A DNA stretch of 31,645 nt, taken from assembly GCA_030448225.1 (NCBI GenBank), contig JAUJNJ010000029.1, positions 29,231 to 60,875 on the forward strand. Reading direction: 5' to 3'. The notes beneath the pieces are model-generated. The model saw only the letters and a list, made by a program, of their open reading frames with translations, had not been told where the DNA came from and ran no database searches. This DNA comes from Phycisphaerae bacterium. Lineage in GTDB: Bacteria; Planctomycetota; Phycisphaerae; Tepidisphaerales; Tepidisphaeraceae. The translations under genes were made by a program, and so were the position numbers. This document shows, piece after piece, positions 9,104 to 18,121 of this stretch; the first letter of the stretch is position 1; the number at the start of each line of letters is the position of its first letter.

Positions 9104-9363
9104 CCGTGCTCCGCAGGTATGGGATCGAGGTACCGTTCCACTCCACCCCCCTCGGCGAAAAGGGGTCGCGGGTTGTTCTAGCACGTCGCCAGCCGTGAAA
9201 CTACCCACGCTCGCCCCCTTCGCTAGGTGCGGGGCATCGTTTGTCGCCAGCGACGCTGCCTCGCTCCCCTTCACGCCCGCCCGCGCCAAGCTCGTCCCGG
9301 CACGCGCCGCAGGGCAGAAATGGTCGAGTCGCAAAGGCCACCGGCGCGAGTGACACCGCCTGA
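9104..9363. other. Intergenic region upstream of the DUF1259 gene
   Basis: The promoter of the minus-strand DUF1259 gene should lie here. A weak hairpin (CCCCT/AGGGG) sits near 9148-9166. No convincing gene is seen. Confidence 0.35.
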
Positions 9364-9450
9364 CCGGCGAGGCGCGCACTCGGCGTGGACGCCGTGTGCG
9401 TCAAGCCGCCGAGCTCGGACGAGCTGCTCGACCGGGTCGAGCGTCCCTGA
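9364..9450 (+). pseudogene. Remnant of a response-regulator receiver domain (C-terminal end)
   Basis: The frame reads RALGVDAVCVKPPSSDELLD and RVERP, then stops at 9448-9450. This matches the end of receiver domains, where the beta-5 Lys-Pro pair is followed by a helix beginning DELL. A TGA at 9361 closes the frame upstream. No receiver beginning was found before it, so this is a relic or the end of a badly frameshifted gene. Confidence 0.35.
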
Positions 9451-9766
9451 CCGTCTCACGTCAACACGGTCGCTCTGTGGACGGTGCCCGACGCATACTC
9501 GTCACTCACGCCATTCGCCCGGTCTTGCTTCGCCCGGGTACTTTCACGGCGGCCGTGCGAGTCATGCTCCCCCTCGTCCGGTGGAAGTTCAGCCAGGATC
9601 ACCGCGAAGCGCGCCGACCCTCGGCCCACCAGGTCTCACCCACGCCGGCGAAGCTCTTCGCGCTCGCCACGGCACGTCTGGCGTCCCCAATCTGATCGCC
9701 TTCCCGAGGCGTTACTGGTAGAGGGTAGGCGGGGCTGTGCTCTGGTTCACTCGCGAGCGAATCACG
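9451..9766. other. Intergenic region, nothing recognised
   Basis: Open frames on both strands here are short and Arg/Pro/Ser-rich, as expected by chance in GC-rich DNA. I see no RNA gene or repeat. Confidence 0.35.
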
Positions 9767-10210
9767 ATGGCGGCGGAAGACGGAGAGGCTGCACCCGGGG
9801 GTTGCGTCCTATTGACGGCGGCCGAGGAGGCGCTGCGGGCGGGCTTGCGCGACGCGCTGCTGCGGCGCGGCCTTGAAGTCTTGTCCGTGCCAACGACGGG
9901 CGACGCGCTGGTGGTCGGCTATGCCGAGCGGTGCGACGCCGTCATCGTCTGCGTAGACGCGGTGACCGTCGCCATCGGCGACGCCGTCGGGCTGCTGCGC
10001 TGGCTCTCGCACCGCCGCGGGCGGGCGGTCCCGGCGGTCGCGCTGGTCCCCGACGAGCGGGCCCCGACCGTCATGGCAGCGATCACCGCGGGGTTCGACC
10101 TCGTGTTCGGCCGGCTCGCGACGCCGGACCAGGTGGCCGAGGCGGTCGTGAAGCTCAGGGAGAAGCGGGCCGGCGGGGATGCGACCCGGCGGACATCGCC
10201 GCCCGAATGA
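9767..10210 (+). CDS. Degenerate receiver-like protein
   Basis: The protein has 147 residues from the ATG at 9767; an in-frame GTG at 9737 would add ten. Its strand and helix pattern is that of a response-regulator receiver: VLLTAAEEALRAGLRDALLR, a strand DAVIVCVD near residues 57-64, AVPAVALVPDE, then FDLVFGRLATPDQVAEAVVK. D64 sits about where the phospho-acceptor Asp belongs. The beta-5 Lys-Pro pair is missing (GRLATPD instead), so canonical phosphorylation signalling is doubtful. No output domain follows. The receiver remnant at 9364-9450 lies just upstream. Confidence 0.6.
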   Translation: MAAEDGEAAPGGCVLLTAAEEALRAGLRDALLRRGLEVLSVPTTGDALVVGYAERCDAVIVCVDAVTVAIGDAVGLLRWLSHRRGRAVPAVALVPDERAPTVMAAITAGFDLVFGRLATPDQVAEAVVKLREKRAGGDATRRTSPPE

Positions 10211-10598
10211 GAACGATCCGCGCGCCGGCCCGGCATGGGATCGCCTCGTCACCAGACGGAGGACGGCGGTCACTCGCGTCGCGCTGCGGACCGCCGGCCT
10301 TGACCGCCGCGCGCCTCGCCGGGACGCACTTCAACGTCAATTCCCCCAGTCCCGGGGCTCGCCTCGTCTTCCGCCGGCGCCTCGCCTCCATCAGCCGGCC
10401 GGCGAGGTCTCTCAGCCGCGCCACCTCGCCTGCGTGACGGTGCCGCCGGCAGGGTATCAACGAAGAGTGACTCTCGAGCCCACCCCGTGTTTTAGGCGGG
10501 CTCGCGGGAACGAGCGGCCGCCCTCGACGCGGCCGGTCGTAGTGACCGTGTCTTGGTTCGGACGGAGAATTTCGAGGTCGCTATCCGGCGTGATCGCC
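10211..10598. other. Intergenic region between convergent genes
   Basis: No clear gene. On the minus strand a frame continuing past the permease stop reads SLPDDEAITPDSDLEILRPN, which could be the real C-terminal tail of that permease after another indel. Confidence 0.35.
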
Positions 10599-11552
10599 TC
10601 ATCGTCGGGCAGGCTGCACCTCCCGGCCCGGCACGCGTCGCCGTCGCGCGGCGGCGACGATGCCGTACTTGGGACTGGCGATCCCAGCCAAGACAAACAA
10701 CACTCCCGCGGCGACGGCCATCATCCCTGCCGTATTCGTGCTCTGGTAGCCGAACGCCGCCGGCACCGCGATCGCGCCGAGGTGGCCGAACACGCCCGAC
10801 AGCGCGCCGATGACGACCGACAGCACGATCATCACCAGCAGGCGATTCGTGAGCAGGTACGCGGCCGCCGCAGGGACGACCAGCATCGCGACGACGAGGA
10901 TGTTCCCGACGCTCTCGAACGACGCCACCGCCGTGACCGCGACGAGCGTCATCAGCAGGTAGTGCATCACGTTCGCGCGGATGCCGAGCGCGGTCGCCAG
11001 CGCCGGGTCGAACGAGCTGATCTTCAACTCCTTGTAGAACAGCCGCCACGCACGCGAGGTTGAGCACGCAGACGCTGCCCAGGGTGACGACGACGCGCGG
11101 GACGTCGACGCCGGCGACCGTCACCGCGTCGAGCGGGTCATCTCGATCGCGCCGTACAGCACGCAGCCCGGGTCGAGGTCGACGCTGTCGGCCGCCTGCA
11201 CGACCATCACCAGACCGATGGCGAACAGCACCGTGAAGACGACGCCCATGCTCGCGCCTTCGTCCACCTTGCCGAAGCCGCGCACCCATTCGGTGAACAC
11301 GGCCGTCAGCACGCCGACGACCGCGGCGCCGACGAACATCGGCAGGCTCGCCCGGCTGTCGGTGAGGATGAACGCGACGGCCAGCGGCAGCACGGCGTGG
11401 CTGATCGCGTCGCCCATCATGCTCATGCGGCGCAGCACCAGGAACGGCCCGAGCAGCGCGCTGGCGACCGCGCACAGCACGCCCGCAACAATGATCCAGC
11501 CGTCGAGCGACCACTCGAAGTGACGCAGGCTGTCGGCCACTCGGTCAATCAT
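10599..11552 (-). CDS. Metal ABC transporter permease, ABC-3 family (second permease), frameshifted
   Basis: The ATG at 11552 begins MIDRVADSLRHFEWSLDGWI. It leads into an ABC-3 permease core: LGPFLVLRRMSMMGDAISHA, then several hydrophobic helices, with FESVGNILVVAMLVVPAAAA near the end. A missing C near 11138 and a second indel near 11045 break the frame; joined, the pieces give LDAVTVAGVDVPRVVV and AWRLFYKELKISSFDPALA. Length, about 317 residues, is normal for MntD/ZnuB/TroD-type permeases. It should form the membrane channel together with the upstream permease. As given, it is in frame with the upstream gene's DtxR-like tail. The sequence ATGA at the start suggests the normal arrangement is a 4-base stop/start overlap. 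Confidence 0.8.
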
Positions 11553-13292
11553 GATCTCGTCTCCGGTCGCCCCGCGTGTTGGCCTGGGGCTGTTCAACGC
11601 GTGCGCGGACTCACCAGCCGCGGGAGTGGCGGCAAGCTGCCGCTGGTTGTCGGCGAGCACCGTTTCGAGGGTGCGAACCATGTCCGAACCGAGCACGTGC
11701 TCGATCGCGTCGGCGTCGCGGTCGACGTGGCTGGCGGCGATGTCGGCGTGCGTGATGAGATACATTTCCCAGAGCCGATGGTTGCGGACGACCCGGGTCG
11801 CCAAGGCGTAGCCGTCCGGCGTTAAACGCGCGTGCCGCGATTCCGGCCCGTACTCGACGAGGCCGTCATCGTGGGCGCGTTTGATCTCGTAGCGCAGCTG
11901 ACGCGCCGACCAGGACCTCGCCCGCAGCAGCGTTTCGAACCGGATCGACCGCCCGGACAGGTCGGCTTCGTGATCGAGCGGCATCGGTTCCGTCTCGTTC
12001 GACTCGTACATCGCCCGCAGCAGGTGTTGGCGGCGCACGCGGCGGTTGAGCGCTGCCGCCGCGCAGGCGGACGAGCACGCCGCGGGCCCGGCCGAACGTC
12101 ATGCTGAGCAGGAACACCAGGCCCGCGACGATCACGATCATCGCCCGATGGTAGGTTCGGCAGGATGGCGCTGGCGGCGGCGGCGACGATCCCGCTGACC
12201 CGCCGGCCGCCGCCGCGATCCACATCATCGTCGAAAGCCGTTCGGTCCAGAACCGCGCCGCGGCGGCGGGGATGATGAGCAACGCGATGATCAAAATCAG
12301 GCCCACGGCCCGCAGGCCGACCACGGTGACGACGACGACGAGCGTCATCATCGCCACGTCGAGCCAGACGGTCGGCCAGCCCTGGCTGGCGGCGTACCCG
12401 GCGTCGAAGCAGAGCAGCCGGAACTCCTTGAACAGCAGCGCGCAGCCGGCGATGACGAAGGCCGCCGCGACGGCGATCAGCATCGCGTCGTCGGCGACCA
12501 TCGAGGCGGTCTTGCCGTAGATGAACGATTCGAGCCCGGCCGCGTGCCCCTGCCTGGTCCGCTGCGCGACGCCCAGCACCGCGACGCCCGCGCCGAAGAA
12601 GACGCTGAGCACGATGCCCAGGGCGGTATCCTCCTTCAGCCGCGTGAGGTTCCGGATGAGCAGCACCGCACCGAGGCCCGCGCGCCCGTGACCGTCGCGC
12701 CGGCGAGCAGGATCGGCAGCGACTTGCCCGACCCGCCCGCGGCCGACGCGATCATGAAGGCCAATCCGATCCCCGGCAGCGTCGCGTGGCTGAGCCGCGT
12801 CGCCCATCAGCTGCCCGCTTGCGCAAGAGCGTGAAGCTGCCCACCACGCCGGCGGCGACGCCCAGCAGCGTCGTCCCCAGCACCACGACGCGCGTGTTGG
12901 AATCGCGCAGCGTGACGACGCGCAGCCACTGGTCGGCGGTCGGCCACGCGACGCGGCGGTCGGTGATCGTGCCGCCCGCGAGCGGTTCGTGCGCCCCGCG
13001 TACGGCCGCCGCCGAACCGCTGTGGGTCTCCGAGGCGGAACCGTCCGACTCCCGCGGGCCCGTCGCGGCCCTGCGCGTGCGAGTGGGCCGCGTGCAGGTC
13101 CGGCTCGCTCCCGTGCGAATGGCCGAGGCTCGAGCCGCCCGCGTCCGAACTCCAGAGCTTGACGAGCAGGACCAAGGCGACCAGCCCGAACGCACAGACC
13201 GAAATGGCGGGCCACCGTGGGCCCTCCTTCGCCGCGACGTTTCTCTTCTTCGGCGTTTTGACGTTAGGTTTCACCCGGTGTCGCGAAGCCAT
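11549..13292 (-). CDS. Metal ABC transporter permease with His-rich N-terminus and DtxR-like C-terminal domain, frameshifted
   Basis: The ATG at 13292 begins a cytoplasmic basic segment, one helix (residues about 27-47) and a His-rich loop (H58, H60, H67, H70, H72; encoded 13077-13121). After an indel near 13070 comes WPTADQWLRVVTLRDSNTRV and the ABC-3 permease core: LMGDA with a SHATLPG-like continuation, LTRLKEDTALGIVLSVFFGA, LLIIPAAAARFWTERLS. Indels are inferred near 12800, 12670, 12170 and 12050. The last third (about 12040-11640) is a winged-helix and DtxR metal-binding/dimerisation-like region: RHARLTPDGYALATRVVRNH, then HRLWEMYLITHADIAASHVD. Permeases with this C-terminal domain are known in the ABC-3 family; it may sense metal at the transporter. 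The stop is displaced by an indel. A TGA overlapping the next ATG at 11551-11549 is the likely true stop. Confidence 0.75.
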
Positions 13293-13304
13293 GGCATGCT
13301 CAAT

Positions 13305-13457
13305 TCAGGGACGGAACATTCGACAGGGCACGCCGCGGTCGATCGGCAAAACCCCGTTCCGGTGAATGGCCGCGGGTCGCTGGTGCAGCCTCCAACGAGA
13401 GCGCGAGCCGTCTTCCTTCACACTTACTTGTCGCGTGCCGCCTTCGGTATTGCTCAT
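13305..13457 (-). CDS. Possible 50-residue ORF between ATPase and permease
   Basis: An ATG overlaps the ATPase stop as ATGA, which is a common coupling arrangement. The product, starting [20 protein letters not shown], has no recognised domain and is rich in Arg. It may be only spacer DNA. Confidence 0.2.
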   Translation of the reverse strand: MSNTEGGTRQVSVKEDGSRSRWRLHQRPAAIHRNGVLPIDRGVPCRMFRP

Positions 13458-14337
13458 CGCATCGATTGCTTCGCCGCCTCGGCGGCCTCGTCGAGCAGGG
13501 TGAGCTTGCCGCCGTAGGTCTTGTGCAGGTTGTCCTTCGTGAACACCTCCGCGGTCGGGCCGAACGCGACCACGCGCATGTTGATGAGGAGCACGTAATC
13601 GAAATACTCCGCGACGGTCTGCAGGTCGTGGTGAACCACCAGGCACGTCTTCCGCGCGCGCGGAGGTCTTGCAGCAGGCGCACGATGGCCTTCTCGGTGG
13701 CGGCATCGACGGCGGCGAACGGCTCGTCCATCAGGTACAGGTCTGCCTCCTGCACCAGTGCCCGGGCGAGGAACGTCCGCTGCTGCTGGCCGCCGGAAAG
13801 CTGGCTGATCTGACGAGGGCCAGATCGGCGATACCGACACGGTCCATCGCCGACAGGGCCCGCTCGCGGTGCCGGCGCAGCACCGGGAGGCACCAGCCGA
13901 TCGTGCCGTACGTGCCCATGGCGACGACGTCGAGCGCTGACGGGGAAGTCCCAATCCACGCTCTCGCGCTGCGGCACGTACCCGACCCGTCGACGCTGCC
14001 TCTGAAAGGCTTGCCGAACACGCGGCACGTCGCCCGAGGCCCGCGCGATCAGGCCCATCACGCCCCTGATCCGCGGGCACGTGCCGGCGCCGTGGGGCCC
14101 GACGACCCCGCCCAGTTGGCCCGCCGGGACGTCAAGGTCTACGTCCCACACCACGGGCTTGGTGTGATAGGCAACGGTCATGTCGTGGATCGACAGCGGG
14201 GAATCCGGGTCGTGCTCGAAGCCCGTCGCCCGCGCGGCGGGCGCCCCCCTTATGGCTCCGGCCATGCCCACCGATATCGCTTCGCCACGCGCAGCATCCA
14301 CGCCCACGAACGGATCATGTGCGTTGCTACTTCCCAT
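13454..14337 (-). CDS. Metal ABC transporter ATP-binding protein, frameshifted, altered Walker A
   Basis: The ATG at 14337 overlaps the end of the binding-protein gene by some 11 bases, indicating translational coupling. Recognisable parts are [14 protein letters not shown], the Q-loop [17 protein letters not shown], the signature [15 protein letters not shown], Walker [14 protein letters not shown], and a switch His in [14 protein letters not shown]. These lie in three frames, joined by indels near 14025, 13940, 13820 and 13655. The Walker A region reads GPHGAGTCP where GPNGAGKST is expected, so the ATP-binding Lys is not encoded. Several substitutions, not one indel, are needed to explain this. 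The gene resembles MntA/ZnuC/TroB-type ATPases, about 294 residues, and energises the two downstream permeases. Confidence 0.8.
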
Positions 14338-15328
14338 GGGTCAGCTTCCCCTGCATCCCACGCTCGGGTGCCTCGCCGCCCAGGGCGCGCGTGACGAGCG
14401 TGATGTTGTGGTCGATCATGCCGACGTACGTCCCCTCGTACGTGCCGTCGGCGCCCATCGCGTCGGAGAACAGTTCCCCGCCGATCTTGACGTCATGACC
14501 GCGTCCCCTGGCACCCTCGATCAGCGCCTGGATGTTCTTGGGCGACACGCTGCTCTCGACGAAGACGGCCCTGACCTTGTTCTTGACGATGAAATCGACC
14601 AACTCGTTGACCCGTTGCAGGCCGGCTTCGGACTCGGTGCTGAGGCCCTGCACGCCCATGACGTTCAGGCCGTACGCCCGGCCGAAGTAGTTGAACGCGT
14701 CGTGCGAGGTGATGAGCACCCGGCTGCCCTCCGGGATGCTGGCCGCCGACTTCTTCGCGTACGCGTGCAGCTTCGCGCACTGCGCGGCGTAGGCGGTGGC
14801 GTTCTTGCGGTACAACTCGGCGTTCTTCGGGTCGAACTCGCCGAGCAGCTTGCCGGTCACCTCGACGCACTTGGCCCAGGCGCTGGCGTCCATCCAGACG
14901 TGCGGGTCGTAGTGGCCGGCGAAGTCCTCCGGCTCCAGCAGGTACTTCTCCTCGATTAACTCGGTGACGGCGTAGACCGGCTTGTTGCGGGCCACCTTGA
15001 TGAGCGTGTCGCTCATCTTCCCTTCCAGCAGCAGACCGCTGTAGAAGACGACGTCGGCGCGCATCATCGCCGACACGTCGTCGCGGGTGGGCTTGTAGAG
15101 GTGCGGGTCGACGCCCGTGCCCATGATCGCCCTCACGTTCGCCTTGTCGCCGGCGACGTTTTTCACGATGTCGTTCACCATGCCGACCGTCGTGGTCACC
15201 TGGTAGGGGTAACGCCTCGGCTCGGCCTGCGCCGTCCTCGCCGACGCCCCGAGCACGAGCCCGGCCAAACAGGCGGCGACGCCGCCGAGGAAGGAACGGC
15301 GGGCGCGGTTTGGGAATGAACGCTGCAT
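14327..15328 (-). CDS. Metal ABC transporter substrate-binding protein (TroA/ZnuA type)
   Basis: This intact 333-residue protein has a twin-arginine-like signal (RRSFLGG at about 10-16, then a hydrophobic run ending ASARTAQA). It belongs to the cluster A-I metal-binding proteins. Metal ligands can be placed by motif: H76 in [11 protein letters not shown]143 in YDPHVWMD, H209 in [11 protein letters not shown] and D289 in [10 protein letters not shown] third His rather than Glu matches TroA and zinc-type proteins; manganese proteins such as PsaA carry Glu there. Zn or Mn is therefore possible and iron less likely. A ribosome site, AAGGAGA, lies seven bases before the ATG. The gene follows the outer-membrane protein by 57 bases and overlaps the ATPase gene. 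Confidence 0.9.
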   Translation of the reverse strand: MQRSFPNRARRSFLGGVAACLAGLVLGASARTAQAEPRRYPYQVTTTVGMVNDIVKNVAGDKANVRAIMGTGVDPHLYKPTRDDVSAMMRADVVFYSGLLLEGKMSDTLIKVARNKPVYAVTELIEEKYLLEPEDFAGHYDPHVWMDASAWAKCVEVTGKLLGEFDPKNAELYRKNATAYAAQCAKLHAYAKKSAASIPEGSRVLITSHDAFNYFGRAYGLNVMGVQGLSTESEAGLQRVNELVDFIVKNKVRAVFVESSVSPKNIQALIEGARGRGHDVKIGGELFSDAMGADGTYEGTYVGMIDHNITLVTRALGGEAPERGMQGKLTHGK

Positions 15329-15385
15329 CGGAAGTCTCCTTGTGGAAAGTCAGTGGCTCGCTCGCGATCGCGCGGGCGGGTCGGG

Positions 15386-16328
15386 TCAGAATCGGAACGA
15401 CGTGCCGACGAAGACGCCGAAGTCGTCGGCGCTGTCGGAGATGCCGACGCTCCCGCCAAAATCCAGCACCCAGTCGTCGGTCAAGGCGTAGGTGAGGCCG
15501 CCGCTGGCGATCGCCTGATACGTGCCGCCGGTGTCGCGGGGCGCGATCCCGATGTACTCGACGTAGCCGCCGAGGTTGTCGATGCCGGGGATGGCATGGC
15601 CGATGGTCGCGGTATGCACGAAGTCGATGCCGTAGTCGCCCTCGGCCTCGTTGTAGACGAGGTCCACCTCGGCCATGAGGCCCAGCCCGAACTCCCCAGG
15701 CAGCGCGATGGCAAGCGGCAGGATCACGCCGCCTTCGAGGCGGTCGTTGCTCAGGTCGCCGGAGCCGGTCGGGAACTTGATGAAGGGCATGACGGCGAAG
15801 GCGGTGTCGCCGAACGTCGGGTGCGGGCCGTCGTTCCCCCAGAGGTTGATCTTCAACCGGATCTGCGTGTCGTCACTGAAGCCTGCTTCGGAGTCTTCCC
15901 CACCGTCCGCCTCGGCCTCCTCGCGGACGTACGGCGTGAAGACGAACTGGACGTCCACGTCGTTGAGCAGGCCGACCTTGATGTTGGACGGCAGGATCGA
16001 CAGCGTATCGGACTGAACGCCGCGGTCGTCGTTGTAGGCGTAGTCGACGAGGCTGAGCTCGAACTGGAAGTGCCCGCGTCGACCGTGTACGGGCTTTCGG
16101 TCGTGTCGGGGCGGTCGGTGCTCATCTCGCGCATCAGGTCGCGCGGCGTCGGGTTGAACAAACTAAAACCGCTCTTGTCGGCCGCCGGCGCGGGGCGCGT
16201 CGGGCGGCGAGACCGAGGGTGGGCCGGCTACTGGCGGGTCGCCTAGCTCCTGCCCATGCGCCACGCCGGACGACGCGAGCAACTGGACTGCCGCACGCCC
16301 CGAAAAACACCAAGAGGCCTTTACCCAC
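15386..16328 (-). CDS. Outer-membrane transporter-like beta-barrel protein, frameshifted
   Basis: The long intact part (15386-15958) has the alternating pattern of a beta-barrel and ends GVFVGTSFRF, with the terminal Phe typical of outer-membrane proteins. Upstream pieces, joined over indels near 16280, 16190 and 16080, read a signal peptide (GKGLLVFFGA then LLASSGVAHG), FSLFNPTPRDL, MSTDRPDTTESPYTVDAGHF and LVDYAYN. This STDRPDxTESPYTVDAG start is characteristic of the PF13557 transporter-like family (phenol-degradation MetA type). The start is set at the GTG at 16328 because AGGAG sits six bases before it. The ATG six bases earlier touches AGGAG directly. It is first in the metal ABC operon, so it probably lets the metal or a metal complex cross the outer membrane. 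Confidence 0.75.
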
Positions 16329-16334
16329 GCTCAT

Positions 16335-16339
16335 CTCCT
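16335..16339 (-). promoter_or_regulatory. Ribosome binding site that favours the GTG start
   Basis: AGGAG on the minus strand abuts an ATG (16334-16332) with no spacer but is six bases from an in-frame GTG at 16328. The GTG is the better initiation codon. Confidence 0.55.
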
Positions 16340-16361
16340 TTTGACTACACGGCCGCGTAAC

Positions 16362-16397
16362 TTTGAATGGTCAAAATAGTTTAGCTGACGATTCAAA
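16362..16397. promoter_or_regulatory. 12-12-12 inverted repeat, likely operator of the DtxR-family regulator
   Basis: TTTGAATGGTCA (16362-16373) and TGACGATTCAAA (16386-16397) are inverted repeats matching at 11 of 12 positions, around an AT-rich 12-base spacer. The site lies in the divergent promoter region, 33 bases from the GTG of the outer-membrane protein gene and 58 from the ATG of the regulator gene. Binding here could repress both. It does not match a DtxR or MntR box that I can recall exactly. Confidence 0.65.
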
Positions 16398-16455
16398 CGT
16401 GTCAAGGCGCGCTGGCGGGTACAATTTCGCCGGAGCAGTTACAGCGGGAGCGGAG

Positions 16456-17311
16456 ATGGCCAGCAGCACGGTCGAAGACTACATCAAGCGCATCTACACG
16501 CTCCAGCAGCGTCTGGGCCCGAAGGAACGGGTGCTGGTGGGGCAGGTGGCAGCCAGCTTGAACGTGGTACCCGGCACAGCCACGACAATGATGAAAGCGT
16601 TGGCGGAATCCGAACTGGTATCGTACGAACTGCGGCAAGGCGTCCGGCTGACGCCGGCGGGCGAGAAGCTGGCGTTGCACGTTCTGCGGCGTCACCGCCT
16701 CGTCGAGCTGTTTCTGGTCAAGGTGCTAAGCCTCGATTGGTCGGACGTTCATGACGAGGCCGAACGGTTGGAACATGCCCTGTCAGACCGGCTCGTCGAG
16801 CGCATCGACGAGTATCTCGGGCGGCCCACGTACGACCCGCACGGCGATCCGATCCCGACGGCGAGCGGCAAGCTGGAGCGGCGTGCGGTCGTCGCACTGG
16901 CGGAGGCTGCCGCCTGGCAATGCGATGGTCGTCGCCCGCATCACCGATCAGGATGCGGCGTTCCTCGCCTACGCCACCGAACGCGGCCTGACGCCCGGCG
17001 TGGGCGTCGTCGTTGAGAAGGTGGATGCGTTGGGAGACGCGGTTGTGTTGCGGCTCGACGACTCGGGTCGCCTCACGTTGGGCCGATCCGCGGCGATGAA
17101 GGTCTTCGTCGTCGCCGCCGCCGCCGCCGCCAAGGAAAACCTCCGACGCAGACGCCTCGCCCCCGAGGGAAGGCCGGTGCGCAACGTCGCCACCCGTGCT
17201 AGGATGTTCGTCGCAGCCGACGGTGTTCCGATACGCCATTGCAGACGTCAAGGCGGATCCGGAAGATCGGGCAGCGCTATGCGCTTGCACCGTTGTGGGT
17301 TTGCCGCGTAA
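16456..17311 (+). CDS. DtxR/MntR-family metal-dependent regulator, frameshifted
   Basis: The start ATG at 16456 follows GGGAG with five bases between. The protein starts MASSTVEDYIKRIYTLQQRL, the helix before the winged helix-turn-helix. QVAASLNVVPGTATTMMKAL is the recognition region, and LTPAGEKLALHVLRRHRLVE begins the metal-binding and dimerisation domain. DPHGDPIPTASG ends that domain. A frameshift near 16915 then moves into MVVARITDQDAAFLAYATER and a FeoA-like SH3 domain (VVVEKVDALGDAVVLRL). The natural end should be near 17110-17130; the stop at 17311 is probably reached because of a further indel. It diverges from the metal-uptake operon and most likely controls it with Mn, Fe or Zn as co-repressor. 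Confidence 0.8.
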
Positions 17312-17625
17312 AGAATCATCCCTTTGTTGCGGTGGCGTTCACTTGTGGCCGAACGCTTCGCGACGCGACGCGACCGCGTGCCCCGCGACCCGCTTACCAT
17401 TGACGGGTTGCGGTCCGGGGGCGTGGTCCAGCCGCGTCCACTTAAAGGCGGGGCCTGTTCTCCGCCGCCTTCGCCGCCGCACCTATGATCATGACACGGC
17501 CGCGGATTTATCCGCCGAGCCGCCTGTCGCCGCTTCGTCGGGAGCATGGCGGTCGGCTTCGACCAGTCGCACGCCGGTAGTTGGCCGACTCGCAGCACGC
17601 GCGCGGGATAGGACAACGGATTCAG
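17312..17625. other. Intergenic region, nothing recognised
   Basis: Open frames are Arg/Pro-rich and without known motifs. I see no gene, RNA or repeat here. Confidence 0.35.
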
Positions 17626-17859
17626 ATGATGCGACGGTTACTGGCACTGGTGGCGGCCATGGCATGCGTGGCGCCAGCAGCTACGACACGCGCGCAGGAG
17701 GTGGCGGCCGACCAGCACGCGGCTGGAGCAGGGTCCCCGCTGCCGCTGAACAGGTCGGCGGCGTCCCGATATCGCTGCTCAACGCGACTCGATGCCGCTT
17801 CGACCAAACCCCCGCCGTCCGTCCCCTGTTGCACATCCGCTTATCCCTCCTCCCTTTGA
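17626..17859 (+). CDS. Possible secreted protein, probably frameshifted
   Basis: Two adjacent ATG codons (17626 and 17629) open a good signal peptide, MMRRLLALVAAMACVAPAAT, with likely cleavage near TRAQ-EVAA. The following 50 residues have no recognised domain and become Ser/Arg/Pro-rich, which suggests that the frame is lost. Another frame in the same stretch, near 17790-17900, reads AHPLIPPPFDPPGHAYDSLP. No strong ribosome site is seen. Confidence 0.35.
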   Translation: MMRRLLALVAAMACVAPAATTRAQEVAADQHAAGAGSPLPLNRSAASRYRCSTRLDAASTKPPPSVPCCTSAYPSSL

Positions 17860-17932
17860 CCCACCCGGGCATGCCTACGATTCGTTGCCGCTCGGTCGAG
17901 CGGTAAGATCGTCATCCATAGGGAGAGCCTGT

Positions 17933-18121
17933 ATGCCCGACTCACGCAACGTTGCGCACGACAAGACCGTTCAGCAGGAGAAGAAGAACCGCGGCGAGGC
18001 GGCCGTCCCGGATGCGGCGGAGACGCCGCAGCCGGGGAAGAAGCCGGCCCTGAAACACCACGCGAAGGACGACAAGGAGCCGGGGGCGACGGAGACCGGC
18101 GGAGCGGCGAACGGCGGGTAA
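17933..18121 (+). CDS. Small charged, disordered protein
   Basis: GGGAG lies seven bases before the ATG. The 62-residue product starts MPDSRNVAHDKTVQQEKKNR and is rich in Lys, Glu, Asp, Ala, Pro and Gly, with KHHAKDDKEPG near the end. It has no hydrophobic segment and is probably unstructured and cytoplasmic. I recognise no family. The ribosome site and compact start/stop argue for a real gene. Confidence 0.5.
   Translation: MPDSRNVAHDKTVQQEKKNRGEAAVPDAAETPQPGKKPALKHHAKDDKEPGATETGGAANGG

Noticed and set aside
11121..12038. A genuine DtxR-domain to second-permease fusion protein
   Set aside because: The frame is open as given, but a ribosome-site-like GGAGACGAG and an ATGA overlap precede the second permease. 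The read-through is more likely due to an indel that removed the stop.
17196..17906. A 236-codon plus-strand frame after the regulator gene
   Set aside because: No motifs, Arg/Ser/Thr-rich, and it overlaps a better signal-peptide ORF in another frame.
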